From Clostridium acetobutylicum ATCC 824 (lineage in GTDB: Bacteria; Bacillota; Clostridia; Clostridiales; Clostridiaceae): a DNA stretch of 64,000 bases. Location: contig NC_003030.1 of NCBI RefSeq assembly GCF_000008765.1, forward strand, positions 3,876,881 to 3,940,880. The letters are read 5' to 3'. A program made the position numbers and the translations under genes. Shown one piece after another: positions 44,549-54,454 of this stretch (positions are counted from its first letter, which is position 1; every line of letters begins with the position of its first letter). Under the pieces are notes generated by a model that ran no database searches, was not told the origin of the DNA, and saw only the letters and a list, made by a program, of their open reading frames with translations.

Positions 44549-46453
44549 CTATTTTTTAAAAACTATATTAATAAGCTCTTCTATGTTTGTAACGCTTTTA
44601 ACTTCTATATCTTTAAGTCCTTGAGGAACATCCTTAGCATTATCTTCAGGAACAGTAACAAGCTTTATTCCTCTTCTTCTTGCTCCATATATCTTTTCAA
44701 ATACTCCGCCTACAGGTTTAATCTTTCCTCTTAACGAAATTTCACCTGTCATAGCAACATCCTGTCTAACTTCTTTATTTAAAATTGCACTTAATATACA
44801 TATAGTTATAGCACTTCCTGCTGAAGGACCATCTATCTTACCTCCACCAATTACATTAACATGTATATCATAGTCTTTAATATCTTTATCTGTTAATTTC
44901 CTAATAACAGACGCAGCATTAAATACTGAATCCTTTGCCATACTTCCAGCAGTTTCATTAAATCTTATAGTTCCTTTTCCTTTTTGCTTTGCTTCAAAGG
45001 CTTCAGCTTCAATTTCTATAGTTGAACCCATAAATCCACTAACTCCAAGTCCAAAAACATGACCAACTTCATACTCTGCGTCAAAAATATTCTTTTCGTA
45101 TGGAGTTAACCTACTTATTCCAACTATAGTTTCAACATCTTTAACCTTTATTTCAACCTTGTCACTAGGTTCTAATCCTTGACTATAAAGAACATATCCA
45201 TAAACATCTGCTAATATATTTATAGCCCTTCTACCCTGAATCGTGTATCTACTTATTAATTCTTTAACACCATCCTCTAGTAGAACATTTAATTTATCTG
45301 CTGCATTATCAATTATATCCATAATGTCTGAAGATGACAATGGCTCAAAATATACCTCTGTACATCTTGATCTAAGTGCTGAATTAATTTCAGATGGATC
45401 CTTAGTAGTTGCCCCTATTAAAACAAAATCTGCTGGAGCTCCCTTTTCGAAAAAATATTTTATATACTTAGGTACATTTTCATCATCAGGATCATAGTAG
45501 GAGGATGAAAACTCTACCTTCTTATCTTCAAGAACCTTTAAAAGCTTGTTTTGAAGCATAACATCAAGCTCTCCTATTTCATCAATAAAAAGTACTCCTC
45601 CATGTGCATCTGTTACAAGTCCGCTCTTTGGCTCTGGAACTCCTGTTTCTGCAAGATCTCTCTTACTTCCTTGATATATAGGATCATGTACCGAACCCAA
45701 AAGAGGATTGGTTATTTCTCTAGGATCCCATCTAAGAGTTGCTCCGTCTACCTCAACAAAATTTGCGTCTTTTTTAAACGGAGTATACTTAAGCTTTTTA
45801 ACTTCTTCTAATGCTATTCTTGCCGCTGTAGTTTTTCCTACTCCTGGAGGACCATAAAGTATAATATGTTGTGGATATGGTGAGGCTAGTTTTGACACTA
45901 GTGCCTTTATTGCTCTTTCTTGTCCAACTATCTCTGAAAAGGTCTGCGGTCTCAACAAGCTTTGTATGCTTTTTGATAGTTTTATCTTTTCAAGTTTTTT
46001 TAATTTGTCATATTTCTTCAAAGTACTTTTATTTTCCGGGCCTTTTTTCTTTCTTATTATGCCAAGCCTTACTTCCTCTAAGTACTTATTTTGTCTTTTA
46101 ACTAAGGCATCCTCTACTTCATTTTCAATTTCGTTTTGAATATACCTTTTAGCAACATTCTCAACAATCCAATTGGTAGTATCCTCAACTGCTTCATATG
46201 TTTCTTCTTCATTTGTAGGAATAACAGCTATTCCCTTACCTTCACTTATAATTTTATTCACTGCATATATTTTCTTTGCTGAGTCCTTGCTAGATAGATA
46301 TTTATTAAGCTTATACTTAATGATTCTTGCCCTAATTGTCTTATCGTCTAAAATGTTCTTTACAGTATCATATAATGCATTTACTTGAACATCTAAAGGG
46401 ATAGTCTTGCTATCTTCTTTTCTTATCTCTTCTGAATCACTCTGTAATTTCAC
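44549..46453 (-). CDS. lonC: LonC-type ATP-dependent protease
   Basis: This 634-residue Lon-family protease lacks the classical long Lon N-domain and has instead a helical N-terminal part (about 1-165), an AAA+ module (Walker A YGPPGVGKTT near 196-206, Walker B GVLFIDEIGEL) and a C-terminal Lon protease domain with catalytic Ser (DGPSAGSA) and Lys (RGKIKPVGG). This is the architecture of the sporulation-associated LonC group of clostridia. It lies between rplI and dnaB. Confidence 0.88.
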   Translation of the reverse strand: MKLQSDSEEIRKEDSKTIPLDVQVNALYDTVKNILDDKTIRARIIKYKLNKYLSSKDSAKKIYAVNKIISEGKGIAVIPTNEEETYEAVEDTTNWIVENVAKRYIQNEIENEVEDALVKRQNKYLEEVRLGIIRKKKGPENKSTLKKYDKLKKLEKIKLSKSIQSLLRPQTFSEIVGQERAIKALVSKLASPYPQHIILYGPPGVGKTTAARIALEEVKKLKYTPFKKDANFVEVDGATLRWDPREITNPLLGSVHDPIYQGSKRDLAETGVPEPKSGLVTDAHGGVLFIDEIGELDVMLQNKLLKVLEDKKVEFSSSYYDPDDENVPKYIKYFFEKGAPADFVLIGATTKDPSEINSALRSRCTEVYFEPLSSSDIMDIIDNAADKLNVLLEDGVKELISRYTIQGRRAINILADVYGYVLYSQGLEPSDKVEIKVKDVETIVGISRLTPYEKNIFDAEYEVGHVFGLGVSGFMGSTIEIEAEAFEAKQKGKGTIRFNETAGSMAKDSVFNAASVIRKLTDKDIKDYDIHVNVIGGGKIDGPSAGSAITICILSAILNKEVRQDVAMTGEISLRGKIKPVGGVFEKIYGARRRGIKLVTVPEDNAKDVPQGLKDIEVKSVTNIEELINIVFKK

Positions 46454-46469
46454 CTGTTAACCCCTCTCA

Positions 46470-46913
46470 CTAACCTTCTGAAATCAATACATTTATTTTT
46501 GTTGAAATTTCAGGATATAATTTCAACTCAATTTCATAATTTCCTAATTTTCTTATAGTCTCTGAATTTACTTTTTTCTTGTCTATATCTACATTAAATT
46601 GTTTCTTAATTTCAGCAGCTATATCTTTGCTTGTTATTGCTCCAAATAATCTTCCGTTTTCCCCTGCCTTTGCAGAAAGCTTTAAAACCTTTCCCTTAAG
46701 TTCATTAGCAAGTTTTTGAGCTTCTTCTGTTTCTTGAAGCTTCTGTTTTCTTTCTGCATCCTTCTTTAAATTTAAAACTCTCATGTTAGAGTTATTTGCT
46801 TCTTCAGCTAATTTCCTAGGGAATAAAAAATTTCTTGCATATCCATCTGATACGTTTATAACTTCCCCTTTTTTTCCTACGCTCTTTATATCCTTTAATA
46901 ATATTACTTTCAT
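46470..46913 (-). CDS. rplI: Ribosomal protein bL9
   Basis: This 147-residue protein has the bL9 N-terminal signature ([21 protein letters not shown] and [10 protein letters not shown]), a long connecting helix and the C-terminal RNA-binding domain ([13 protein letters not shown]). It binds 23S rRNA near L1. It lies 3 bp after gdpP, an arrangement conserved in Firmicutes. Confidence 0.97.
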   Translation of the reverse strand: MKVILLKDIKSVGKKGEVINVSDGYARNFLFPRKLAEEANNSNMRVLNLKKDAERKQKLQETEEAQKLANELKGKVLKLSAKAGENGRLFGAITSKDIAAEIKKQFNVDIDKKKVNSETIRKLGNYEIELKLYPEISTKINVLISEG

Positions 46914-46916
46914 ATA

Positions 46917-48902
46917 TTATTCACCTTCCTCTAAGTATTTGTCTATAGCCTTAACCAAACTGTTTAACACATCCTCTGTAGAAGACGCCTTTACCTTTGC
47001 TCCTGCCATGGTTATATGCCCACCTCCACCTAAAGCTTCTAGTACTACCTGTACGTTTATATCTCCAAAGGACCTTCCACTTATAAGTATGTTGTTTTTT
47101 ATCTTAACAAGAACAAATGATGCTTTCATGCCTGTTATGTTTAAAAGTTCATCAGCAGCTTGTGCGGCCATTATATTGCTATCTATTTCTTTTGGGCATA
47201 TGGCAATAGCAATATTACCATGAAAAACCCTAGCAGACTTAATTATTTCAGATTTTTTTATATAATTTTCTAAGTCATTTGAAAAAAGCTTTTTTATCTC
47301 AATAGTATCTGCACCATTTTTCCTTAAAAAAGCTGCAGCTTCAAAGGTTCTTACCCCTGTTTTAAAAGAAAAATTCTTAGTATCAACTACAATACCTGCA
47401 AGAAGAGCCTCTGCCTCAATTGGTTTAAGCTTATGATTCTCATCCATATATTGTATCATTTCTGTAACTAATTCAGAAGTAGATGATGCATATGACTCAA
47501 TATAACTTAGAATAGTATCTTTTATATAATTTGCAGCACGTCTATGATGGTCAATAACAACCACTTTACTTATTTCTTCTAAGATTTTTTCGCTTAGAAC
47601 ATAATTTCTACTATTAACATCATCCAATATCAAAATTGAACCTTGATCTATAAGTTCGATACAATCACTGCTTCTCATAAAAACATTTTTATATTCATCG
47701 TAATTTTCTACAAGTCTATTAACAATTCCTTCAACACTTGAACTAGTATCATCAAGAACAATGTGCACATCTCCATCTACTTTACTGCTTAGTACACTAT
47801 ATAATCCTATAGCACCACCTATGCAATCTATATCTGGATTTACATGCCCCATTATAAAAACATTTGTACTTTCCTTTACTAGTTCCACTAAAGACTGTCC
47901 TATGACTCTTGCTCTTACCTTAGTTCTTTTTTCAACTTCTTTTGTATTTCCTCCATAGAACAGCAGCTGCTCTCCATCTTTTATTACAACCTGATCTCCA
48001 CCGCGTCCAAGCGCTAGCTCCTTAGCTAAAACAGCATAGTTGTAATTTTCAATAGGTGTATTACCTGATTTACCAATACCAATGCTTAAAGTTACTGCTA
48101 AACTATTTTGCATATCTATTTCTCTTATTTGATCCAATATCTCAAACCTTTTCTCTACTTCCTTTTTAAGCTGCTTATCTTGGATCACTAGAACGTATTT
48201 ACCTGTTGAATATTTCTTAAACATGGCATTTATATGTTTAGCATAGCTAATTATCACTGTTTCTATTTGTGCCTTAAGTAATGGTTTCTTATCTTCAGGA
48301 GTACTTTTTACCACCTCATCTAAATTATCCACTTCAACTAGTAGCACTGATGTTTTACAGTTTGAAATTTCTTCTTCAAATTCATGCCTATCTGTAACAT
48401 CATAGAAATATATTAAAAATATTTCTTTATTCTTCTCAAAAATTTTCATTCTACTGCTGTATATATCATAATATTTTTCTTTTATCTTAAAATTTTTACA
48501 AGGCTTATTATCTTTAGATAGTAAATTACTTAAATCTTTATCTTGTATTACTGATGACAAGTTGTTTCCTAAAATATCATCATTAAATACATTAGAAATA
48601 CTTTGATTGTACCATAAAACATTTCCTTTTTCACTGACTATTATCACTGGAAATGGCAAATTTATAAGAATATTTCTCGCAGCTATATCTGAACTAGATG
48701 AGAAATCTTCTATAAAGTTTTTCCACTCATCTTTTTTTAATCTCAACTTTTCAACATCATAACCAATAAAAAACAATGTGACAATTAAAGCTAATATAGC
48801 ATCCCTATAATGACCATACACAAACATTAATATTATAAGAATTAAACTAATAAAGATATATGATAAATTTTGATCATAAAAACCTCTATACTTTTTCTTC
48901 AT
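46917..48902 (-). CDS. gdpP: GdpP, cyclic-di-AMP phosphodiesterase
   Basis: This 661-residue protein has two membrane helices (about 10-45), a PAS-like domain (about 60-165), a degenerate GGDEF-like domain (about 170-300) and a DHH-DHHA1 phosphodiesterase (GHVNPDIDCIGGA, VVVIDHH, GGGGHITMAGA). It hydrolyses c-di-AMP, the second messenger that lowers potassium uptake and controls wall stress. Its start overlaps the yybS stop by one base and it is followed by rplI, matching the yybS-yybT-rplI order of Bacillus. Confidence 0.93.
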   Translation of the reverse strand: MKKKYRGFYDQNLSYIFISLILIILMFVYGHYRDAILALIVTLFFIGYDVEKLRLKKDEWKNFIEDFSSSSDIAARNILINLPFPVIIVSEKGNVLWYNQSISNVFNDDILGNNLSSVIQDKDLSNLLSKDNKPCKNFKIKEKYYDIYSSRMKIFEKNKEIFLIYFYDVTDRHEFEEEISNCKTSVLLVEVDNLDEVVKSTPEDKKPLLKAQIETVIISYAKHINAMFKKYSTGKYVLVIQDKQLKKEVEKRFEILDQIREIDMQNSLAVTLSIGIGKSGNTPIENYNYAVLAKELALGRGGDQVVIKDGEQLLFYGGNTKEVEKRTKVRARVIGQSLVELVKESTNVFIMGHVNPDIDCIGGAIGLYSVLSSKVDGDVHIVLDDTSSSVEGIVNRLVENYDEYKNVFMRSSDCIELIDQGSILILDDVNSRNYVLSEKILEEISKVVVIDHHRRAANYIKDTILSYIESYASSTSELVTEMIQYMDENHKLKPIEAEALLAGIVVDTKNFSFKTGVRTFEAAAFLRKNGADTIEIKKLFSNDLENYIKKSEIIKSARVFHGNIAIAICPKEIDSNIMAAQAADELLNITGMKASFVLVKIKNNILISGRSFGDINVQVVLEALGGGGHITMAGAKVKASSTEDVLNSLVKAIDKYLEEGE

Positions 48903-49918
48903 TATATTTCACCCTGTTTTTTATTACTTTTTTTTATACCAATCTTTCTGAAATCCATAAACGAATCAACAAATGCTAATGCCATATATACATAATACAA
49001 CAATTGAACTAATAAAATTCCTACTACTAAAATTAAGGCAATAATCCAATTACTAAGTTTTTGTTTAAATTTTAAATAATATACAATTAACGATAATCCA
49101 GTTACAATTAAATACAATCCCATTGTCATAGATACCGTATAATATATATAATCCCCTAAAATTATATTTCTAGTTTTAAGTACTAATCCTATACATCCGA
49201 GAATTATTGAAAAAGCCAAAACTAAATTATTAATATATATGTTATAAATCTTTAGCTGATAATTCACTTTAATCTTTAATCTATTAAATATTCTTTCTCC
49301 TACAAAGCAAGTGAAGTAAGCTGAAATAGTAGATAATATTGTAAGCAGTCCAGGAACAACATTAAGTATATTTTGTCTTGTAAAGCTTTGCCTTAAAATA
49401 TCCAATGCGTCATCAACCTGCTGTTTATTCATGCCTGCCTCTAAGTACATCTTGCCAACATCATTAATGCTTGATTTTGCCGAATTCACCATATCATCAA
49501 CTATATTTATAAATGTAATGTTATTAGATACCTTTAGTATTGCTGTATATTCAAATACTGTTGCTGCAATATAAGCTATACTCATAATAATAAACGTTTT
49601 TGAAAAACTTAATCCCTTTTTAGTGCTTATAATAAATACAACTGAAGGTATTAAAAACATTACCATAACTAACGCCGCTATTTTAGGATCTATAAAAATA
49701 CAACTAAGCACTGCTGCAATTACTACCTCTAATAAGGAATGCTTAAATCCATACTTTAAATACACTATTGCAAATGGCAGCGGTGTAAGAAACATCATAA
49801 ATTGAATTATACCATATCCGTATACTCCTAAAAATACTAAAACAAATAAAATTACAGCCATTAAGGCCACTTCACCTATAGCTCTTACATTATAATTTTG
49901 CACTGATATTTCCTCCAA
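48902..49918 (-). CDS. yybS: YybS-like DUF2232 membrane protein
   Basis: This 338-residue polytopic protein has about eight hydrophobic segments and the DUF2232/YybS layout. Function is not established. It is translationally coupled to gdpP, as in other Firmicutes, and lies 6 bp behind the MazG-like gene. Confidence 0.82.
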   Translation of the reverse strand: MEEISVQNYNVRAIGEVALMAVILFVLVFLGVYGYGIIQFMMFLTPLPFAIVYLKYGFKHSLLEVVIAAVLSCIFIDPKIAALVMVMFLIPSVVFIISTKKGLSFSKTFIIMSIAYIAATVFEYTAILKVSNNITFINIVDDMVNSAKSSINDVGKMYLEAGMNKQQVDDALDILRQSFTRQNILNVVPGLLTILSTISAYFTCFVGERIFNRLKIKVNYQLKIYNIYINNLVLAFSIILGCIGLVLKTRNIILGDYIYYTVSMTMGLYLIVTGLSLIVYYLKFKQKLSNWIIALILVVGILLVQLLYYVYMALAFVDSFMDFRKIGIKKSNKKQGEI

Positions 49919-49924
49919 ATAATA

Positions 49925-50242
49925 TTAAATTCTGTCCTTTAAATGCCTATATAGTTTTGTAAGATCCTTCCCATCCTTTTCTATATCATCTTGTTCAACA
50001 ATACCTAGCTTTAACTTTTTTTTCATTGTCTCATCTATTTCCACATGTGAATATCCTAATCTTCCACCTAGTATATATAATAATATTATTGCACTTGAAA
50101 TACAATTTAGTATTGCATCTTGAGCAGCATTTGTACCTTTGGTCAAAACCTTAAAAAAATCGCCTATTACGCATAATAAATCTGCCTTTAGACCCTCAAT
50201 GGTTTTTATATCAGACATTATTTTAAAATTTTCTTTCTTCAT
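49925..50242 (-). CDS. MazG-like family protein
   Basis: This 105-residue helical protein resembles the MazG-like family found next to yybS in clostridia (GLKADLLCVIGDFFKVLTKG, then a helix with ILLYILGGRLG). The acidic metal-binding residues of true MazG pyrophosphatases are not all evident, so enzymatic activity is uncertain. It is the first gene of the block that runs to dnaB. Confidence 0.65.
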   Translation of the reverse strand: MKKENFKIMSDIKTIEGLKADLLCVIGDFFKVLTKGTNAAQDAILNCISSAIILLYILGGRLGYSHVEIDETMKKKLKLGIVEQDDIEKDGKDLTKLYRHLKDRI

Positions 50243-50395
50243 AAATAATCCCCCTGTCTTAACTATATTTTAGTTATCTTTTTATATTTATGCAATATAA
50301 ATTAAGCCACTCAACCTATATTTAATACTAAAACGAATACATATAAAATATGTACATATTTCTTCTTTTATTTAAAAAGTCACCTAATAAGCAAA

Positions 50396-50421
50396 CCCTC
50401 TTGCATAATATTGCAAGAGGG
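50396..50421 (-). terminator. Terminator of the 50432-51268 gene
   Basis: CCCTCTTGCA (50396-50405) and TGCAAGAGGG (50412-50421) form a perfect 10-bp stem 11 bp past the stop. The following minus-strand sequence, TTTGCTTATT, is moderately T-rich. Confidence 0.75.
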
Positions 50422-50431
50422 ATGTCCTTAC

Positions 50432-51268
50432 TTATTTCTTTGATGCTGATTTTATAGTATTTCCGTTTTTATCAATAGACTCTGTACTCTTAACCTCAGT
50501 TTTAAATATCTTCCAAGCACCATTTACAATCCTAAGGTGATATACCCCTGTAGTTCTGTTATCCTTGTAATCTGATTTTTTCTTATCTATTGAAGTTTCT
50601 ACGAAATCAACAGTTGTATCTTTATCAGATTTGCTTTTTATATCCGCTTGCTCAAGAGTATATACAATATCATACTTATTAAAGGAATCAAGCATGGAAT
50701 CCTTAATTTTATTGTAATTATCATTATCTGTAGGATCTATTGTATCCATATAATCATCAAGCTTCTTATCATTAGCTTTCTTTACATTCTTATATAAAGT
50801 ATCGTATACTGGATCCTTATATTCTACTCTTGTTACATTTTCATTTGTTATTTTCCAAGTTCCATTTATATTCTTCAAATAATCTACGTACATAGTTCTG
50901 TTATCTAAGAATCCAGGTCCCTTGATTTTTGAATTACTCTCTATAACTTGAACTTGTGCACTTTTGGAATCCTTATTTAATATCTTCATGTCCTCTATTG
51001 ATGATTTCATTTTATACTTAGAAAAATCGTCTTGCTTATCTTCTTTAACAGTTTTATATATACCTGATTTCTCATCATAGTTTTTCATATAATCATCAAT
51101 TTTACCATCGTTAATTGCCTTAACCTTATTTTCTATAATCTTTGTTATAGTACTATCCTTGGTAACTAGTTTTTTACTGCTACCTACTTTACCCGAGCTA
51201 CTACTTCCGCATCCAACTAGTGATGCACTTACTGATATCGCTGCTATAAATGAAAAGATTTTTTTCAT
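50432..51268 (-). CDS. Lipoprotein with two NTF2-like repeats
   Basis: This 278-residue lipoprotein (lipobox SLVGC, Cys20) has two homologous halves. Each contains a helix with a K-[IL]-DDYM motif (KIDDYMKNYD and KLDDYMDTID) and ends with DNRT...NGTWKI or DNRT...NGAWKI, the typical end of an NTF2-like fold. Function is unknown; it would sit on the outer membrane face. The internal duplication is clear. Confidence 0.75.
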   Translation of the reverse strand: MKKIFSFIAAISVSASLVGCGSSSSGKVGSSKKLVTKDSTITKIIENKVKAINDGKIDDYMKNYDEKSGIYKTVKEDKQDDFSKYKMKSSIEDMKILNKDSKSAQVQVIESNSKIKGPGFLDNRTMYVDYLKNINGTWKITNENVTRVEYKDPVYDTLYKNVKKANDKKLDDYMDTIDPTDNDNYNKIKDSMLDSFNKYDIVYTLEQADIKSKSDKDTTVDFVETSIDKKKSDYKDNRTTGVYHLRIVNGAWKIFKTEVKSTESIDKNGNTIKSASKK

Positions 51269-51410
51269 CTGTTATCCCACCTACATTCAGATAATTTATT
51301 TAAATCACTGTTTTCTATTTTAACACATTACCTTAACATAAATCAACACTAGTCAAATGCTGTTAACTTTTAATTCAAAAATACAGTTTATAATTACAAA
51401 AAAATTAAAA

Positions 51411-51446
51411 GCTGTTCCAAGATAATATAGAATATCTTGGAACAGC
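51411..51446 (-). terminator. Terminator of the rpsF-ssb-rpsR operon
   Basis: A 14-bp perfect stem (51411-51424 with 51433-51446) followed on the minus strand by TTTTAATTTTTTT lies 14 bp after rpsR. Confidence 0.9.
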
Positions 51447-51460
51447 CACCTTTTTTAAAA

Positions 51461-51733
51461 CTACTCTGTTGTAAAAGGTAATAAAGCAATGTTTCTTGCT
51501 CTCTTTATTGCTATTGTTAACTCTCTTTGATGTTTTGCACAGTTTCCAGAAATACGTCTTGGAAGAATCTTTCCTCTTTCAGTAACGTATTTTCTAAGCT
51601 TATTTATGTCTTTGTAATCTATGCTTTCGCTTTTTTCCATACAAAAAGAACAGATTTTTCTTTTCATTTTTCTGTTTCTTCCACCATTAGGTCTTTTTCC
51701 GTCTCTATCTTTGTTTCCGTTATCTCTAGCCAT
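51461..51733 (-). CDS. rpsR: Ribosomal protein bS18
   Basis: This 90-residue protein has a basic N-terminal extension of about 22 residues and the bS18 core ([48 protein letters not shown]). The Cys pairs resemble the zinc-type S18 found in some bacteria (CSFC and a later Cys). It binds with S6 in the 30S platform. AAGGAGG precedes it. It is the last gene of rpsF-ssb-rpsR. Confidence 0.97.
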   Translation of the reverse strand: MARDNGNKDRDGKRPNGGRNRKMKRKICSFCMEKSESIDYKDINKLRKYVTERGKILPRRISGNCAKHQRELTIAIKRARNIALLPFTTE

Positions 51734-51758
51734 CTTTTTCCCTCCTTACTTTAAGAAA

Positions 51759-52193
51759 TTAAAATGGGATATCTCCATCATCTATTGGTGTTATATCATT
51801 ATTATCTGGTAATTGCATTGAACCATTTTCATTTCCATTATTAAATTGATCATTTGCCATGGAGTTATTATTAGAAGATCCCCATTCAAGAAATTGAACT
51901 TCTTCAGCTACAATTTCAGTTACGTACCTTCTAGTACCATCCTTAGCATCATAAGATCTAGTCTGTATTCTTCCGCTAACTCCCATAAGTTTTCCTTTAC
52001 TCATGTAATTAGCCGTAGATTCAGCTTGTTTTCCCCATACAACTATGGGAATAAAATCAGCTTCCTGCTGACCCTCTTTTTTAAATCTTCTATCTACAGC
52101 CAAAGTAAATGATGCAACGGCTGTTCCTGTACCGGGAGTAAACTTTAACTCTGGATCCTTAGTTAATCTTCCTATTAAAACAACCTTATTCAT
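51759..52193 (-). CDS. ssb: Single-stranded DNA-binding protein
   Basis: This 144-residue protein has the SSB OB-fold ([43 protein letters not shown]), a short Asn/Gln-rich linker and the acidic tip DDGDIPF that recruits partner proteins. It protects ssDNA in replication and repair. It lies between rpsF and rpsR, the standard Firmicutes order. Confidence 0.97.
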   Translation of the reverse strand: MNKVVLIGRLTKDPELKFTPGTGTAVASFTLAVDRRFKKEGQQEADFIPIVVWGKQAESTANYMSKGKLMGVSGRIQTRSYDAKDGTRRYVTEIVAEEVQFLEWGSSNNNSMANDQFNNGNENGSMQLPDNNDITPIDDGDIPF

Positions 52194-52215
52194 ATTAAAA
52201 CATCACCTTTGGTGT

Positions 52216-52503
52216 TTATTTTTCCAAACTAATAATTAAATGTCTTATAATACTGTCACTAATTCTGAACACTCTATCCAATTCTTTTGGCAATTGTGCA
52301 TCAGATTGAAAATTCACTAAAACGTAGATTCCTTCATTAACTTTGTCTATTTCATAAGCAAGTTTTCTCTTGCCCCATAAATCTACATTTTCAACTTCTC
52401 CGCCACCATTTGTGATTACTGACTTAAATTTTTCAACATTAGTATTTATGCCTTCTTCATCTAATGATGGGTTAAGTATAAATAAAGTTTCATACTTATT
52501 CAT
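52216..52503 (-). CDS. rpsF: Ribosomal protein bS6
   Basis: This 95-residue protein has the bS6 signature (MNKYETLFILNPSLDEE, WGKRKLAYEI, GIYVLVNF). It pairs with S18 in the 30S subunit. I take the second ATG (52503): the Shine-Dalgarno GGAGGTG touches the first one (52509) but has about 7 bases to the second, which also matches the family N-terminus. A structured S6:S18-binding leader precedes it. Confidence 0.97.
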   Translation of the reverse strand: MNKYETLFILNPSLDEEGINTNVEKFKSVITNGGGEVENVDLWGKRKLAYEIDKVNEGIYVLVNFQSDAQLPKELDRVFRISDSIIRHLIISLEK

Positions 52504-52517
52504 TACCATTCACCTCC

Positions 52518-52562
52518 TCCCTATGGTCTGACGGCTGTGAAAGTTTTATATCACAGCAGGGA
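52518..52562 (-). promoter_or_regulatory. S6:S18 autoregulatory leader of rpsF
   Basis: On the minus strand, an outer stem TCCCT/AGGGA (52558-52562 with 52518-52522) and an inner hairpin CTGTGA/TCACAG (52551-52556 with 52535-52540) flank a bulged CCG (52532-52534). This matches the conserved mRNA mimic that binds the S6:S18 complex and represses the operon. Confidence 0.8.
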
Positions 52563-52600
52563 CTCACAGTTTATAATTATATATCATATTTAAAAAAAAA

Positions 52601-52798
52601 TCAATTTTCTTCTTTCTTTTCTAAAACTTTTTTTAATCTCTTTTCAAATTGACTTCTTGGAAGCATTATTATTCTACCACAATTAACACATTTTATCTTT
52701 ACATCTGCACCAACTCTTATAATCTCCCATCGATTTGTTCCACATGGATGCTGTTTTTTCATTTCAACAATATAACCTAAATCAAATTCTTTATTCAC
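52601..52798 (-). CDS. DUF951 family small protein
   Basis: This 65-residue protein has the DUF951 features VEMKKQHPCGTNRWEIIRVG, KIKCVNCGR and MLPRSQFEKR. The Cys residues may bind zinc. Function is unknown. It overlaps the end of the mechanosensitive channel gene by 8 bp, a pairing common in clostridia. Confidence 0.88.
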   Translation of the reverse strand: MNKEFDLGYIVEMKKQHPCGTNRWEIIRVGADVKIKCVNCGRIIMLPRSQFEKRLKKVLEKKEEN

Positions 52799-53678
52799 TT
52801 TTCTCTCCTCCTATAAATTGAAGTTTATTATAAGGTATTTCTATTTCAGCCTTATCCAAAGCTTCCTTTACATACTTTCTTAACTGATTTTCGTTTGCCC
52901 ATTGTTTCATGGGTTTTACCTTTCCTGATACCCTTATATTTACACCACTTGATCCAAGTTCTGTTATTCCAACTACTTTGGGCTTTTCTACTATATCTTC
53001 ATTATCCTTAGAAAACTCGTCACAAGCAATATTAATAACTTTTGTTGCATCATCAATATTTTCTTCATATGCTATACTAACATTTACATTTATAGATATG
53101 GGACCTCTTGAATGATTTGTAACCTCTGATATATTTCCATTTGGTATTATATGAAGATCTCCTTTAAAGCTTCTTATTTTTGTGACTCTAAGCTCTATAC
53201 TTTCTACAATACCAGAACTTTTACCTATTGTTATATAATCACCTACCGAATATTGGTCTTCAAATAATATAAAAAATCCGTTTACAACATCTTTAACTAG
53301 ATTTTGAGAACCAAAGCCCAGTGCAACTCCACCTATACTAGCAAAAGTTAAGCTAACAGCTGAAAATAACTTGCTGCCAAATATTAAGGTTAATATTACC
53401 GTGATGCCAAAAAAGTACACACCATATTTAACTACACTTTTGAGTATTGCACCTATAGTTTTACTTCTTTTTTTATCAAGAGAAAATCTAAAATCTTCTT
53501 GCTTCTTTAAAGTTTTATCAATAAATTTATTGACCAATTTTACTATAATATACATCATCACTATAACAACTAGTACTCTTATTACTAATTCAAAGACATT
53601 GTATACATTAAACTTCATTTTTTGTAATTGTACTGTACCTGTTTCTACATCAAATATAAACTTACTTAAGAAATTCAT
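52791..53678 (-). CDS. MscS-family mechanosensitive channel
   Basis: This 295-residue protein has three membrane segments (about 28-48, 82-102, 107-130) and the MscS pore and beta-domain signature (ASIGGVALGFGSQNLVKDVV, then DQYSVGDYITIG). It opens under membrane tension to release solutes during hypo-osmotic shock. It resembles the YkuT/YggB group. It is cotranscribed with the DUF951 gene. Confidence 0.92.
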   Translation of the reverse strand: MNFLSKFIFDVETGTVQLQKMKFNVYNVFELVIRVLVVIVMMYIIVKLVNKFIDKTLKKQEDFRFSLDKKRSKTIGAILKSVVKYGVYFFGITVILTLIFGSKLFSAVSLTFASIGGVALGFGSQNLVKDVVNGFFILFEDQYSVGDYITIGKSSGIVESIELRVTKIRSFKGDLHIIPNGNISEVTNHSRGPISINVNVSIAYEENIDDATKVINIACDEFSKDNEDIVEKPKVVGITELGSSGVNIRVSGKVKPMKQWANENQLRKYVKEALDKAEIEIPYNKLQFIGGEKSE

Positions 53679-53815
53679 TACTACTCCTCCAATAAATAAA
53701 TGTACTTATAATATATATATTTTTACAACTTATTTCAATAAATTTTGTAAATATTTATGCCTATATGTATAAATTTTTTTTTATTTGTCCATACTTACAT
53801 TTAGGAGGTTTGTAT

Positions 53816-54403
53816 ATGGAAAAAAGAATTGTATTTAATGTTGATGATAGCAATATTTTATATTCATTTAGCAATTATCTTAGCAGTGAGATAAAATCAA
53901 TAGCTGTTAATCGTGATATTGTCTTCTTATGCATTGGCACAGATAGATCTACAGGTGACAGCTTAGGTCCTATGGTTGGTTATAAACTAACCAAATTCCA
54001 CAAAAATAATCTAATAGTTTTTGGAACTTTGCAAGAACCTGTTCATGCAAAAAACCTATGTAATACCATGGATATTATTAAAACTAAATATGAAAACCCA
54101 TTCATAATCGCAATAGATGCTTGCCTTGGTAGTACAAAGACTGTTGGTAATATAGTAATACAAAATACTCCACTCTCACCTGGTTCAGCTATGAATAAAA
54201 GTCTCCCTACAGTTGGTGATTTAAGCATAACTGGCATTGTAAATGTATCTGGTCCTTTTGACTTCATGGTTCTTCAAAGTACAAGATTATATAGTGTACT
54301 AAAATTAGCAGACATTATATCAAGAGGAATACATATTTCTATAATAAAGCTTTCAAGTGAATATGATTCCACCTATAATAAATTTTACACTAGGTTAAAA
54401 TGA
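53816..54403 (+). CDS. yyaC: YyaC-like spore protein (DUF1256)
   Basis: This 195-residue protein is of the YyaC family, related in fold to the germination protease GPR: CIGTDRSTGDSLGPMVG, VHAKNLCNTM, AIDACLGST and the later GDLSITGIVN. It is found in spore formers and its precise role is not settled. I start it at 53816, where TTAGGAGG stands 8 bases upstream, not at the earlier in-frame ATG. It is one of few plus-strand genes in this part, and ends at a bidirectional hairpin. Confidence 0.88.
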   Translation: MEKRIVFNVDDSNILYSFSNYLSSEIKSIAVNRDIVFLCIGTDRSTGDSLGPMVGYKLTKFHKNNLIVFGTLQEPVHAKNLCNTMDIIKTKYENPFIIAIDACLGSTKTVGNIVIQNTPLSPGSAMNKSLPTVGDLSITGIVNVSGPFDFMVLQSTRLYSVLKLADIISRGIHISIIKLSSEYDSTYNKFYTRLK

Positions 54404-54415
54404 ATATAAATATAA

Positions 54416-54447
54416 AAAAACTTCCGAAATAAATATCAGAAGTTTTT
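54416..54447. terminator. Bidirectional terminator after yyaC
   Basis: AAAAACTTC (54416-54424) and GAAGTTTTT (54439-54447) form a 9-bp stem between convergent yyaC and the DUF4446 gene, with A/T runs built in. Confidence 0.7.
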
Positions 54448-54454
54448 ATAATTT

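Noticed and set aside
46783..47223. Open frame of 146 codons opposite rplI/gdpP
   Set aside because: It is antisense to the two conserved genes and has no independent signals.
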